Origin: Halobacillus halophilus
GTDB taxonomy: Bacteria > Bacillota > Bacilli > Bacillales > Halobacillaceae
Length of the DNA stretch: 64,000 nucleotides
Assembly: GCF_020171985.1 (NCBI RefSeq)
Contig: NZ_JAIVAL010000007.1
Location: forward strand, 124,001-188,000
Reading direction: 5' to 3'
Under the pieces are notes generated by a model. That model had not been told where the DNA came from. It ran no database searches and saw only the letters and a list, made by a program, of their open reading frames with translations. The translations under genes were made by a program, and so were the position numbers. Below are positions 10,072 to 18,721 of the stretch, piece after piece; positions within the stretch are counted from its first letter, which is position 1; each line of letters starts with the position of its first letter.

Positions 10072-10960
10072 CTTTATCTTTGTTGTAGACTTTGTAACCG
10101 TCTGTCGTTGTAATCTTACGGAATTCAGAAAGCAGGTGATTGGTTATGACGCCTGGCTTTCCATCCCCTACAGGACGTTGGTCCACTTCTACTACTGCGA
10201 TGACTTCTGCTGCTGTGCCTGTTAGGAATACTTCATCAGCTACATACACATCATGGCGGGTAAAAGGCTGTTCTTTCATTTCGTAGCCTTTTTCTTTAGC
10301 AAGATCAATGATGGCGTTTCTTGTAATGCCTTCCAGCGCCCCTAAATAAGTAGGCGGTGTATAAATGGTGCTGTTTTTTACGATAAAGATATTGTCTGCT
10401 GAGCCTTCTGTTACGTAACCTTGATCGTTCATCATCAGGGCTTCGTCTACTCCAGCCTGATTTGCTTCCATTTTCACTAGAATATTATTTAAATAGTTTA
10501 ATGATTTCACTTGAGGCGGGAGTACATCCGGACGGTTTCGTCTGCTGGAAACCGATGCGAGCCTTACGCCGCGCTCATAAAGTTCTTTCGGAAACAAAGC
10601 AAGTGCTTCAGCAATGACAACCACTCTTGGATTTGAACAACTGGATGGGTCTAAACCGAGATTACCCATTCCACGGGAGACAACCACTCGAATGTAGGCT
10701 GTTTCCAGCTCGTTCTTGCGGACGGTTTCAGCAATAATCTCTTTCATCTCCTCCTTCTCATAAGGCATTTGAAGCATGATTGATTTTGCTGAATCATAGA
10801 GGCGGTTTAAGTGTTCATCTAATTTGAAGATGTTGCCTTCGTAGACACGAATACCTTCGAATACCCCATCTCCATATAAGAAACCGTGGTCGTAAACGGA
10901 TACGACGGCCTCGTTCTTATTTACATATTCGCCGCTTAAATAAATCCATTGGCTGCTCAT
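10058..10960 (-). CDS. ilvE: Branched-chain amino acid aminotransferase
   Basis: This fold-type IV PLP aminotransferase performs the last step of valine, leucine and isoleucine synthesis. It opens MSSQWIYLSGEYV, with DHGFLYGDGVFEGIRVYEG near residue 30. The PLP lysine lies in VKSLNYLNNILVK, and ADEVFLTGTAAEV follows. About 300 residues is normal. I start it at ATG 10960, which has an AAAGGAGTG site 8 bases upstream; the in-frame extension upstream crosses its leader. It is transcribed toward the T-box and ilvB, so it sits in a single block with the pathway it completes. Confidence 0.95.
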   Translation of the reverse strand: MSSQWIYLSGEYVNKNEAVVSVYDHGFLYGDGVFEGIRVYEGNIFKLDEHLNRLYDSAKSIMLQMPYEKEEMKEIIAETVRKNELETAYIRVVVSRGMGNLGLDPSSCSNPRVVVIAEALALFPKELYERGVRLASVSSRRNRPDVLPPQVKSLNYLNNILVKMEANQAGVDEALMMNDQGYVTEGSADNIFIVKNSTIYTPPTYLGALEGITRNAIIDLAKEKGYEMKEQPFTRHDVYVADEVFLTGTAAEVIAVVEVDQRPVGDGKPGVITNHLLSEFRKITTTDGYKVYNKDKVQVS

Positions 10961-11015
10961 CCTTAGCACTCCTTTCTTTTCTATATTTAATGTTTGAAAC
11001 GATAGATTTATGAAG

Positions 11016-11071
11016 GAAAAAAATAGTGGACCCTGACACAAACGTGACATTCATTTTTATGCTCAGGGTCC
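11016..11071 (-). terminator. Intrinsic terminator inside the ilvE leader (candidate attenuator)
   Basis: On the minus strand GGACCCTGA and TCAGGGTCC form a perfect 9-bp stem (11063-11071 with 11028-11036). ACTATTTTTTTCC follows. It lies between the predicted ilvE promoter and the ilvE start. No minus-strand gene precedes it, so it appears to control ilvE itself. No T-box sequence is present. Confidence 0.6.
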
Positions 11072-11143
11072 CATGGGGGTCCTTCCACATGATCAACCTT
11101 CGTTGGCGTTTCAGAGAATTACCGGTGAAGTTGATTGAGGACT

Positions 11144-11172
11144 ACTTTAAACGGATTTCGCGAGAAGGTCAA
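11144..11172 (-). promoter_or_regulatory. Predicted SigA promoter of ilvE
   Basis: Minus-strand TTGACC (11167-11172) and TAAAGT (11144-11149) are separated by exactly 17 bases. Transcription would begin near 11136 and give a leader of about 175 bases that contains two hairpins. Confidence 0.65.
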
Positions 11173-11185
11173 CAGGTTTTAAGTA

Positions 11186-11200
11186 AATTTTCTGAACACT
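11186..11200 (+). promoter_or_regulatory. CodY box upstream of ilvE
   Basis: AATTTTCTGAACACT matches 13 of 15 bases of the CodY consensus. It lies just upstream of the predicted ilvE -35 element, where CodY with isoleucine and GTP would repress. The divergent operon at 11476 could also respond. Confidence 0.6.
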
Positions 11201-11475
11201 TAGATTATTCACCGAAAAAGTTAAGCGCTTACATGCTTGTATGCCATGTGTTATGCGCGTTCAACCGCTCTTTCTTTTTTTCTTTTTTATCTTAATTTTT
11301 GTATTTATCTTTACTCTTCTGGCAAGTATCCGATGAAATAAAAGAGTGTCGTTCCCTTTATTTCATTAGGTATTTTATAATGGATCATTTTATTCATTAA
11401 TGATATGTTTATATTTCCAATTAACAGCCTAAATACTCAGAAGTCGCAGCGACTTCTCACAGGAGGAATACGTAG

Positions 11476-12027
11476 ATGAATATTGAACATCTCTCTCTAT
11501 TTAACGAATGCTTCGGTTCTGTCGAAGGAGAAACAAAAAATTTGGATAACGCACATTTGTCTCAACTGCAGTCCAGTTCCTTACATTTTGAATCCAAGGT
11601 GCCACAGCTTGAGTACATGTGTTTAATGATGGAAAACATGGTTCTTATGAAAAAATTAAAAGGAAACGTCTATGCTGGATTTCAGAAATTCTCCCGTGCC
11701 CATAACGTGCTGGACCGCTTCCAGGCCATGACGGAATATTCCAATGTTTATATTTTCGGTGAGGAAGATGTGACGATGGATTCTTCCGACGGCATCCACT
11801 ACATTCCGCTTCCTCCTAACAGCAAACTGATCCGGGAATGGTTTTTAGTCATCGAAACACCCACCTTTAAGTCCATGATGGTTGCTTACGATCTGGATGG
11901 CTTTGGCGTGTATGAAATCGAAGAAAGCCGAAACTTTAAAGGGGCGAAGTCCTCCAGTCCGAAAGTTGTCGAACATGCAGCCAGTCTGCTGGCTCCTCAT
12001 ACCCGCTCATTACAAGGAAATGCGTAG
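11476..12027 (+). CDS. DICT sensory domain protein
   Basis: This 183-residue soluble protein has the features of the DICT domain, a sensory module otherwise found with diguanylate cyclases and two-component proteins: NVYIFGEEDV near residue 90, HYIPLPPNSKLIREWFLVIETP near 110-130, then a basic/aromatic segment and SSPKVVEHAASLL. No output domain is attached. The start ATG has an AGGAGGAATACGTAG site. It is followed after 61 bases by a RibU-like transporter and then an MCP, so it is probably the cytoplasmic sensor or adaptor of that operon. The ligand is unknown. Family assignment is from memory of the motif pattern. Confidence 0.65.
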   Translation: MNIEHLSLFNECFGSVEGETKNLDNAHLSQLQSSSLHFESKVPQLEYMCLMMENMVLMKKLKGNVYAGFQKFSRAHNVLDRFQAMTEYSNVYIFGEEDVTMDSSDGIHYIPLPPNSKLIREWFLVIETPTFKSMMVAYDLDGFGVYEIEESRNFKGAKSSSPKVVEHAASLLAPHTRSLQGNA

Positions 12028-12088
12028 CCCATTAGAAGAGAAGAGGCTGAGTGTTCTTCTCTTCTATTCCTTAAGGAGATGAAGAATA

Positions 12089-12697
12089 TTGAAATTATCT
12101 AAACTACAACGCACAACCACCATTGGGATTCTAGCCGCCTGCAGCATGATCCTCTATTATTTTAAATTTCCGGTTCCTTTCTTTCCGCCCTTTCTCACTA
12201 TGGATACTAGCGACATTCCCGCTCTGGTTGGAGCCATTACCCTTGGACCTGTGGCAGGCGTACTCATTCAGTTTCTCAAGAATTTAATAGACTACATCAC
12301 TCATGGCAGCTATGCAGGACTTCCTGTCGGACAAATGGCTAATTTCTTCTCGGGAGCGCTCATCGTTGGACTGATTGGGATGTTCTATCATTATCAAAAG
12401 AAACTGAATCTATGGAGTTTCACTATTACGATTACCGTTTTCTTATCCACAATGTATCTATTAAATTACTATTTTATTCTCCCATCGATCATGGAGCTGA
12501 TCGGGGTCACAAAAAAACAGTATGTCGAGCAATTCACCCAATTTAATCCATTCGCCACCGATTTTAGAACTGCCGTCCTTTATGTCATCATACCTTTTAA
12601 CTTGTTGAAGATTGGGATGATCTATGGCATCGGTCTCCCCTTCTCTTTCCGTCTGGACAGGATCCTAAATTCCAAGAGAAAGCGAGTACTACTATGA
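12089..12697 (+). CDS. RibU-like riboflavin ECF transporter S component
   Basis: This 202-residue membrane protein has about six helices. It carries the RibU-type segment around residues 25-70: aromatic prolines, a [24 protein letters not shown] stretch split by the binding loop, then FLKNLIDYI and [14 protein letters not shown]. It would bind riboflavin and use the shared EcfA/EcfT module, not in this window. The start is TTG 12089, with TAAGGAGATG 8 bases upstream. No FMN riboswitch precedes it, unlike B. subtilis ribU. Its stop overlaps the next start (ATGA), which is an unusual coupling of a vitamin transporter to an MCP. Confidence 0.75.
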   Translation: MKLSKLQRTTTIGILAACSMILYYFKFPVPFFPPFLTMDTSDIPALVGAITLGPVAGVLIQFLKNLIDYITHGSYAGLPVGQMANFFSGALIVGLIGMFYHYQKKLNLWSFTITITVFLSTMYLLNYYFILPSIMELIGVTKKQYVEQFTQFNPFATDFRTAVLYVIIPFNLLKIGMIYGIGLPFSFRLDRILNSKRKRVLL

Positions 12698-13929
12698 AAA
12701 GAAAACAATGGTTTACACTTATGTCCATCAGCCTGGCTGTCATGATTTATGGCACCGTGAGTTATAGTTTATCCTTTTATTTCACCCCTGCAGCCGGCCT
12801 TTCCATCTTAGCGGCACTGGGTGTAGGAACAGCATCCCTTCTTATCCTCTTGTTTTTCAACGCTAAAAGAAGGTTCTTACGAGATGAGTCAGAACAAACG
12901 GATGCAAATGAACCTCAAGATGAATCCATCCGGCATTCCCTGGAAGAACTTCGTCACGTGGAGGCACATAGTGAGCATTTGAACAATATGAATAAACAAG
13001 TAACCGAGTCAGCTGAACAGGTCAGTACGCAGTTGATGGAAATGGTCGAGGATATCCAGATCGAAGGAGAACACTTAGCTCAATTTCAGAGCCAGATGGA
13101 TAGTATTAACGGCATGATTCAGTCTCTTGGTGAGATCATTGAGACCTCCGCATCAACATCCGAAAGTGTCCGTTCATTGTCGAATGATGGAAAAGAAAAA
13201 GTCGATGAATTCAACCATGTGTTTACAGAGATCATTCAGGTTACCGAACAATTTGGAAGTTTTAATGAAAAGCTTCTGAGACAAATGAAAAAAGTAACAG
13301 AAGCGCTTGGAGCGATCGAATATATCTCCAACCAGACCAACCTGCTGGCCTTAAACGCTTCCATCGAAGCCGCAAGAGCAGGAGAGCACGGGAAAGGATT
13401 CGGGGTAGTCGCAGACGAAATCCGTAAGCTCTCCGCCCAGGTTAAAGACAGTGCGGACACAATTGAAAATGTCATAAGCCAGGTAAATTCCAGTATCTCT
13501 GACCAGAAAAAGTCGTATGAAACGGAAACAGAAGCCCTTAATGCAGGAAAAGAAAAAGCCAAGGAGATGACAGAGATTTTCGATCAGGTTATTGAGAATA
13601 TCTCCGAACTTCACGACCAGTCCAAACAAGTTCAGACTCACTCGGCAGACGTGATCACCGAAAAGAAAAAGACACAGGAGAAATTCGCAGAAATTCATCA
13701 GCTCACTCAGCAGCTGAGCGCAAACACCGAAGGATCTTCCGAAAAAATTATGGAGCAGCAGACGACGATGATGGAGCTCGATATGACCGCTATGACGATG
13801 GTGGATCACATCCAGAAAATCAAAGCCAATCTTCAAGACCACTTGCAGACCACCGATAACGTCCGCTGGATCCGCCCAAGTGAATGGAACGAACGGAAAG
13901 AACAAGAGCAGATCCAGAAGGGCTCCTGA
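12694..13929 (+). CDS. Methyl-accepting chemotaxis-type protein with minimal membrane anchor
   Basis: Two closely spaced membrane helices (about residues 7-27 and 33-53) are followed by a cytoplasmic coiled coil. The MCP signalling tip is well conserved: [20 protein letters not shown] then [13 protein letters not shown], near residues 215-250. There is no extracellular ligand-binding domain and no recognisable HAMP domain, so it may sense a cytoplasmic or membrane-borne signal. It is translationally coupled to the RibU-like gene by a 4-base overlap. A role in flavin- or energy-related taxis is conceivable but inferred only from this linkage. Confidence 0.85.
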   Translation: MKRKQWFTLMSISLAVMIYGTVSYSLSFYFTPAAGLSILAALGVGTASLLILLFFNAKRRFLRDESEQTDANEPQDESIRHSLEELRHVEAHSEHLNNMNKQVTESAEQVSTQLMEMVEDIQIEGEHLAQFQSQMDSINGMIQSLGEIIETSASTSESVRSLSNDGKEKVDEFNHVFTEIIQVTEQFGSFNEKLLRQMKKVTEALGAIEYISNQTNLLALNASIEAARAGEHGKGFGVVADEIRKLSAQVKDSADTIENVISQVNSSISDQKKSYETETEALNAGKEKAKEMTEIFDQVIENISELHDQSKQVQTHSADVITEKKKTQEKFAEIHQLTQQLSANTEGSSEKIMEQQTTMMELDMTAMTMVDHIQKIKANLQDHLQTTDNVRWIRPSEWNERKEQEQIQKGS

Positions 13930-14019
13930 TTTATTTTTAAAACCACCATGGTCATCCGCCCTCCCAACTCCCCTGTTTTTTCATAGCCTATCGTATAGGA
14001 TAATAAAGGTGGTGAAGAT

Positions 14020-14145
14020 ATGGGCTGGTATGGCGGCTGTGGATACGGCGGCGGTGGCGGCGGATACTACGGAGGTAGTACATTCGTCTTGATCGTTGTT
14101 TTGTTCATTCTATTAGTTATTGTTGGTGCTTCTTTCTATTACTAG
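14020..14145 (+). CDS. YjcZ-family small glycine-rich membrane protein
   Basis: A 41-codon gene beginning [11 protein letters not shown], followed by a glycine/tyrosine run and one hydrophobic helix ([15 protein letters not shown]). This is the layout of YjcZ-type sporulation proteins of Bacillus. A GGTGGTGAAG ribosome binding site lies just upstream. It has its own terminator at 14246. The function is unknown; family members are associated with spores. Confidence 0.8.
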   Translation: MGWYGGCGYGGGGGGYYGGSTFVLIVVLFILLVIVGASFYY

Positions 14146-14245
14146 AATGAATACAGTAGTGAATCATTGATACCCGTTTTCAGATGGTTCACTCCTCATA
14201 CCGGGAGGCGTGTTCGTGCCTTCTGGGCTATTTAAATAAGTGTGA

Positions 14246-14281
14246 GAGCCAGGTCCTTAAACTAAGGGGCTGGCTTTTTAA
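14246..14281 (+). terminator. Rho-independent terminator
   Basis: AGCCAG...CCTTA pairs with TAAGG...CTGGCT, followed by TTTTTAA. It closes the small YjcZ-type gene. Confidence 0.75.
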
Positions 14282-14381
14282 GTTGTATAAAGGGTAGGCA
14301 CAGGAATGATTGGGAAAATGCAGTAATTTCTGGGGAGCACGGCCCATTTACAACGTACACACTCAAAAAGTTTACAGAATC

Positions 14382-14421
14382 AATAAAGAAGAACTCCTTA
14401 AATCTGGAGTTCTTCTTTATT
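14382..14421. terminator. Bidirectional hairpin with a perfect 16-bp stem
   Basis: AATAAAGAAGAACTCC (14382-14397) and its exact inverse (14406-14421) flank an 8-base loop. On the minus strand the 3' arm ends in TTCTTTATT, suiting it to terminate the gene ending at 14451. Confidence 0.7.
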
Positions 14422-14450
14422 ATCTCTATTATGTCATCCACTGTCTGATT

Positions 14451-15008
14451 CTACTGTATTTTCCTCTCCGCGCTCTGCGTAAGCTGGTTTAAGTAGAAAT
14501 CTTTAAGTGACAGGTCAGGTCCAAATGGGAAAAGCTGCTCGTTTCGATCAGATGGCTGTTCCTCTTTAAGCGACTCCTCTTTGAAAGGTTCTTCTTTGGA
14601 AAGTTCCTGCTTAGCCTGTTCCCCGGTAGATTTGTAACTAATGTGAAACTCTTCCTGATAAATAGGGGTTTCATTCAGCGCTTCCTGCTGCTTCATGCCG
14701 GAGATCCACGTCTCGAAGTTATAGGTGCCACGGTCAATAATCACACATAGATCTTCCAGTGACTGAGTCAGCTCTATTAAACAATCCATACCATTTTTTA
14801 AGATGATCCCTTGTTTCCTAGCTTTTTCTATCGAATGTTCCAGTTTATATGGCTCTTCTTTATAACTGAATTCTACATAACAGCTGCTGCGGTCCCAGTT
14901 GAACGTAAAATCTTCAATTTTTAATCGCTTCATCACATTGACCAGATTCGTTTCCACCATACCCTGCTCTTTATACGGCATTAACTTTAATAGACTATTC
15001 TTGAACAT
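14451..15008 (-). CDS. Conserved hypothetical protein with Glu/Lys-rich C-terminal half
   Basis: I do not recognise the family. From ATG 15008 (AGGAG 11 bases upstream) it encodes 185 residues. A folded N-terminal part (about 1-120) includes FTFNWDRSSCYVEFSYKEE and a helix with LIELTQSLEDLCVIID. A charged repetitive segment then follows (KEEPFKEESLKEE, about 140-160), ending in a short tail. There is no signal peptide or membrane segment. An in-frame GTG at 15014 is an alternative start. It stands alone between the hairpin at 14382 and a divergent transporter gene. Confidence 0.7.
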   Translation of the reverse strand: MFKNSLLKLMPYKEQGMVETNLVNVMKRLKIEDFTFNWDRSSCYVEFSYKEEPYKLEHSIEKARKQGIILKNGMDCLIELTQSLEDLCVIIDRGTYNFETWISGMKQQEALNETPIYQEEFHISYKSTGEQAKQELSKEEPFKEESLKEEQPSDRNEQLFPFGPDLSLKDFYLNQLTQSAERKIQ

Positions 15009-15264
15009 CCCCACGAACACTCCTTTTTTTCTGAATTTTTATAGTGTTTCCCTTATACTCAATCAGTTCGACAAAAGGGAGAAAATCCCTGTAAAAATCG
15101 TTTTACATTTATCGCTATGATTCTCAAAAATTCACCTCAAAATCCGACATTCCTTAAGTTGTTCCTTCAATAAAATTGAGTTTTTAAAGGGCCTTTGAAA
15201 TAATAGAATCAGTGTGTTCGGCAAAATAGAAGCACGAATTGTCTTGATTGGGAGGTTATCAAAC

Positions 15265-16164
15265 ATGAAGGGAAAAGGGATTGTTCTAGTCTTCCTGGGT
15301 GCGGCAAGCTTCGGTTTCACCCCTATCTTTGTCAAAACGGGTTTTCAATATGGGTACTCTCTGGGTCAGCTAAATATTGTCCAAATGTTCGCCGCCTTTG
15401 TTTTACTTTGGGGATTGTCTATTTTAAAAGGGTTGCGAATAAGAGAAATTCGGACTTCAGACCTTGTCAAAGTTGCTGCTACGGGCAGTACGGTTGGACT
15501 GACGAGTATCTTTTATTACGGAGCAATGCAGTACCTCCCCGCTTCTATTGCGATTATTCTGCTTTTCCAATTTGTCTGGATCGGTATGCTGTATGAATGG
15601 ATTTTCACGAAAACGCCACCTGAACGCATTCACTTGATTTCGCTGGTGGTCACTCTTACAGGAGTGGTGTTAGCTTCAGGCCTTACAGGTCGTGGTCTCG
15701 ATTTACACCCGATTGGTCTTCTGCTCGGACTGTTGGCAGGGTTTTCCTATGCCGGATTTATTTTTTTCAGTGGTCAGGTGGCTGTCGATTCCCATCCTGT
15801 ACTGCGGAGTTCCCTTATGGTGACAGGGTCTCTGGTACTTGTGATCCTTATTTTCATCCGTGACATTCCTACCGTCCCCGTTCTGGACATGCGCTTATGG
15901 GCGATTGCTACTGGAATCGCGCTTGTCGGAGCCGTTATTCCTCCCCTGTTCTTTGCGGGCGGTGCTCCACTTATTTCAGGTCGTCTCGCTAATGTACTGA
16001 GTTCTGTAGAACTTCCTGTCGCCATTATTTCAGCCATGCTGATTCTTTCCGAAACGGTCACCTTTTTGCAGTGGATCGGCGTATTTTTGATCCTTGCAGC
16101 TATTTTTATAAATGAGTTTGGCGGTAAGTTGATGCATGCGGAACAACGGCGTAAGGTGAGCTAG
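15265..16164 (+). CDS. EamA/DMT-family transporter
   Basis: Ten predicted helices in two five-helix EamA repeats make this a drug/metabolite superfamily exporter of small organic solutes. It opens MKGKGIVLVFLGAASFGFTPIFVK. The second repeat contains LSSVELPVAIISAMLILSE, the usual penultimate helix. The start at 15265 is chosen because GGGAGG lies 9 bases upstream; the longer frame has no ribosome binding site. At 299 residues it is normal in length. Substrate is unknown. Two other EamA genes and one pseudogene lie in this window. Confidence 0.85.
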   Translation: MKGKGIVLVFLGAASFGFTPIFVKTGFQYGYSLGQLNIVQMFAAFVLLWGLSILKGLRIREIRTSDLVKVAATGSTVGLTSIFYYGAMQYLPASIAIILLFQFVWIGMLYEWIFTKTPPERIHLISLVVTLTGVVLASGLTGRGLDLHPIGLLLGLLAGFSYAGFIFFSGQVAVDSHPVLRSSLMVTGSLVLVILIFIRDIPTVPVLDMRLWAIATGIALVGAVIPPLFFAGGAPLISGRLANVLSSVELPVAIISAMLILSETVTFLQWIGVFLILAAIFINEFGGKLMHAEQRRKVS

Positions 16165-16281
16165 GCAGGGCTGTCATTCCCGTAAAAAACCGGGTTCCTT
16201 TTTATATTGAATCCATACAGTGATAAGCGTTTTCTTCGCTCAGCGTCTTCTTGTTTCCGAAGCTGACTTCCAAAAAAGTTG

Positions 16282-16311
16282 TTGACAGATGATTAACTTT
16301 AAACGTAGAAT
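16282..16311 (+). promoter_or_regulatory. Predicted SigA promoter of the SAM-riboswitch transcript
   Basis: TTGACA (16282-16287) and TAGAAT (16306-16311) are 18 bases apart. They sit about 20 bases upstream of the S-box aptamer. Confidence 0.7.
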
Positions 16312-16328
16312 ATTCTTTAAATTCATAA

Positions 16329-16437
16329 TTTTCTTATCGAGAGCGGTGGAGGAATCTGGTCCTTTGATCCCGCGGCAACCTGTTTTATAAACAAGGTGCT
16401 CAGTCCAGCAGACACTTTCTGTCTGAAAGATAAGAGT
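16329..16437 (+). promoter_or_regulatory. SAM-I (S-box) riboswitch aptamer
   Basis: All landmarks of the S-box are present in order: P1 strand CTTATC, GAGAGCGGTGGAGG, CTGGTCCTTTGATCCCGCGGCAACC, a P3 hairpin, AAGGTGCTCAGTCCAGCAGAC, and the closing GAAAGATAAGAG. S-boxes turn off methionine, cysteine and SAM genes when SAM is high. It is followed by a terminator at 16454 and then by an OsmC gene and a sodium:solute symporter gene. Confidence 0.96.
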
Positions 16438-16453
16438 CGGGATATTTAAAACC

Positions 16454-16495
16454 AACCCTTCTATTTTTCTTACAGAAAAGTGGAAGGGTTTTTTA
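16454..16495 (+). terminator. SAM riboswitch expression-platform terminator
   Basis: AACCCTTC (16454-16461) pairs with GAAGGGTT (16483-16490), followed by TTTTTATG. It lies between the aptamer and the first gene. Confidence 0.9.
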
Positions 16496-16520
16496 TGTTT
16501 TAAAGGGGAGGTGAGATGAA

Positions 16521-17003
16521 ATGACAGGTCAGCAAACACAGAAGAAGTCAGCATTACGGTCGATTAACACCCAGAGCAAGCGCACCAGCCAGTTTCAGAA
16601 TGTCCATTCTATTCGGGATTTTACGTTTACAATTGATGAACCCGAGAAACTTGGAGGTTCCAATGAAGCATTAACTCCGATGGAATACATGACTGGATCG
16701 CTAAACGGCTGTTTTATGATTGTGGTCGAAATGGTAGCGAAGGAAAAAGGGTTAACGATTGAAAAGCTGGAGGCCGCTTCAAGTGGTGGTATCGATCACA
16801 GAGGATTGTTCGGCACAGCCGATGCGAGTCCACACTTTCAAACGGTGACGCTTGAGGTGGACGTTACATTTGCAGAGCAAGAAATCGATGAAGAAGAGTT
16901 TATTCAACTCGTTCAAAAACGCTGTCCGGACTACAACTTGTTTAAGGATGCAGACGTAAAAATAGAAATTAATTGGAAAATCAACAAGGAGGTACAAACA
17001 TGA
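16521..17003 (+). CDS. OsmC-family protein under SAM riboswitch control
   Basis: A 160-residue OsmC/Ohr-fold protein. Both redox cysteines of the family are visible: TGSLNGCFMIVVEM near residue 65 and KRCPDYNLF near residue 140. The GGSNEALTPMEYM segment before the first Cys is typical. OsmC proteins reduce organic peroxides or act on small sulfur compounds. An S-box upstream suggests a role in sulfur amino acid metabolism here. The start ATG 16521 has GGGGAGGTGAG upstream. Its stop overlaps the start of the symporter gene (ATGA), so the two are coupled. Confidence 0.85.
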   Translation: MTGQQTQKKSALRSINTQSKRTSQFQNVHSIRDFTFTIDEPEKLGGSNEALTPMEYMTGSLNGCFMIVVEMVAKEKGLTIEKLEAASSGGIDHRGLFGTADASPHFQTVTLEVDVTFAEQEIDEEEFIQLVQKRCPDYNLFKDADVKIEINWKINKEVQT

Positions 17004-18613
17004 GTTCATATGGTTTTTGGATGATTTCACTCGCTTTATTATACACGCTCGCCCTCATCATCGTCGGTAATGTGGCGAAGCGAAAAGCCAACCGCGGCGA
17101 GCAATATTTTGTAGGGGGACGGACATTTAGATGGTGGACCGTGGCCTTTTGTATAACCGGCCTCTTCTCAGGTTCGACGTACATATCGATTGTCGAGCTT
17201 TCCTATCTGACCGGAATATCAGCCATCTGGTACGGAGTCGCCGAAACCTTACAAGTCTTACTGATTGCTTTATTATTAATCAAATCATTTCGTGAAAAGT
17301 TAGTTGTAACCATCTCGGGGTTAATTGGCGATCAATTCGGCAGACGCGCTAAAGCTTTATCTGGTGCAATTACAGCATTTGCGTTTCCAATGTGGTCCGT
17401 TGCTACAGCGATTGCTTTTGCTTCTGCCTTTCACGTGTTCACCGGCGTTTCTTTATCCTTGTCCGTCGCTTTTACGGCTATCTTACTATTCGTTTATTTG
17501 CAGTCAGGCGGTATGTGGGCGGTGGCCTTTACACAAACCATGAACACGATTATTTTTGCCATTATGTTTACTATTGGAACCGTGGCCTTCTTCATCAACC
17601 CGGGCATCTCCGGCTTACAGCAGCTTGCTGCCGAACAGCCGAGCATGTTTGATTGGGGCGGCGCCGGTCTTCAAGTAATTCTCGTATGGTTTGCCACCTT
17701 CCTCGTAAACGTAATTTTAGCGCAGGCCGCTTTTCAGATGGCCCTCTCCTGCAAAACACCTGAAGAAGGACGCAAAGGCTTAATCGTCGCAGAAGTGATG
17801 AGTGTTCCATTTATTCTGTTGGGAATTCTATTTGGCTTATCGGCCGCTGCGGTCGTTCCTGACGCAAGCCTCGGACTCGTTGCTCTTCCCCAATATTTAA
17901 TGGAAGTGCTGCCTGCTCCTTTCGTCGGCCTGTTCTTCTTAGGCATCTGGGCGTGTGCTCTTGGATGGGGAGCGCCTTGTCAGTTCTCAGGTGCCACCAG
18001 TCTTGGAAAAGATGTCGGAAGCGCGATTTTCCCTGGTGCCTCTCCAGAACAGCTTGTTAAATATACGAAATGGTCGCTGCTCCTTCTGACCGGACTCATG
18101 ATCATTTTCGGATTCCTTCGTACAGAACAATCCGCCTGGTGGAACGTACTCGCCTGGACGATGAGAAACTCCGCCACATTTGCACCCGTAGTTGCCGCAT
18201 TATTCTGGCCGCTTGTCACAAAGCGAGCTGTCCTGGGCTCCCTTTTTGGCGGATTTGCCGCAGGATTGACCTGGTATCACTTAAGTAATTGGCACCCGGC
18301 CGATTTCTTCTTGAACATTCACCCGGTTTGGGTAGGGATGAGCGTCAACATCCTCGTGATGGTCCTGTTTACCGTTGCTTTTAACTACGGAAATTGGAAA
18401 ATTGCCAACAACCGGTCTGTTAAAGGAGCCGTTGTGCTTGCTAGCATTGCCGTGCTGTTTGTCGTTAACGGGGTATTCTATGAATCCCTTCACTCCGCTG
18501 GTGTAGTAGGGTTGACCCTATTTCTTAATGTGCTCGCCGTATTTATTGGAAGCATTATTTATATCAAACCAAAAGCGGAAGAAGCATCGTTTCAGAAGAA
18601 AGTGGTTTCTTAA
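17000..18613 (+). CDS. Sodium:solute symporter, SAM-regulated, candidate methionine-related uptake
   Basis: About 537 residues with around 13 membrane helices and the SSS-family N-terminus: a first helix followed by KRKANRGEQYFVGGRTFRWW and FSGSTYISIVEL. SSS carriers import amino acids, sugars or vitamins with sodium. Control by the S-box at 16329 and coupling to an OsmC protein point to methionine, a precursor or another sulfur compound as substrate; this is inference. The start is ATG 17000, where AAGGAGG lies 7 bases upstream. Sodium coupling suits a halophile. Confidence 0.85.
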   Translation: MSSYGFWMISLALLYTLALIIVGNVAKRKANRGEQYFVGGRTFRWWTVAFCITGLFSGSTYISIVELSYLTGISAIWYGVAETLQVLLIALLLIKSFREKLVVTISGLIGDQFGRRAKALSGAITAFAFPMWSVATAIAFASAFHVFTGVSLSLSVAFTAILLFVYLQSGGMWAVAFTQTMNTIIFAIMFTIGTVAFFINPGISGLQQLAAEQPSMFDWGGAGLQVILVWFATFLVNVILAQAAFQMALSCKTPEEGRKGLIVAEVMSVPFILLGILFGLSAAAVVPDASLGLVALPQYLMEVLPAPFVGLFFLGIWACALGWGAPCQFSGATSLGKDVGSAIFPGASPEQLVKYTKWSLLLLTGLMIIFGFLRTEQSAWWNVLAWTMRNSATFAPVVAALFWPLVTKRAVLGSLFGGFAAGLTWYHLSNWHPADFFLNIHPVWVGMSVNILVMVLFTVAFNYGNWKIANNRSVKGAVVLASIAVLFVVNGVFYESLHSAGVVGLTLFLNVLAVFIGSIIYIKPKAEEASFQKKVVS

Positions 18614-18682
18614 AGATAGAGGACCACTCCTAGAAGTACAGATTTTTAATAGAAAACGTATGACCCATGCATAGATGGAATG

Positions 18683-18720
18683 AAAAGCTTAGAGGATATA
18701 AGCCTCTAAGCTTTTCAAAA
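18683..18720 (+). terminator. Rho-independent terminator of the OsmC-symporter operon
   Basis: AAAAGCTTAGAGG and CCTCTAAGCTTTT form a perfect 13-bp stem with a 7-base loop, ending in a short T run. It lies 70 bases after the symporter stop. Confidence 0.75.
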
Positions 18721-18721
18721 T

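Noticed and set aside
11026-11295. Plus-strand frame of 89 codons between ilvE and the DICT gene
   Set aside because: It starts inside the ilvE leader hairpin and covers its promoter and CodY box. The product has no recognisable features.
13351-13905. 184-codon minus-strand frame antisense to the MCP gene
   Set aside because: It is a mirror of the strongly conserved MCP signalling domain and has no ribosome binding site.
16240-16554. 104-codon minus-strand frame
   Set aside because: It runs antisense through the SAM riboswitch and terminator.
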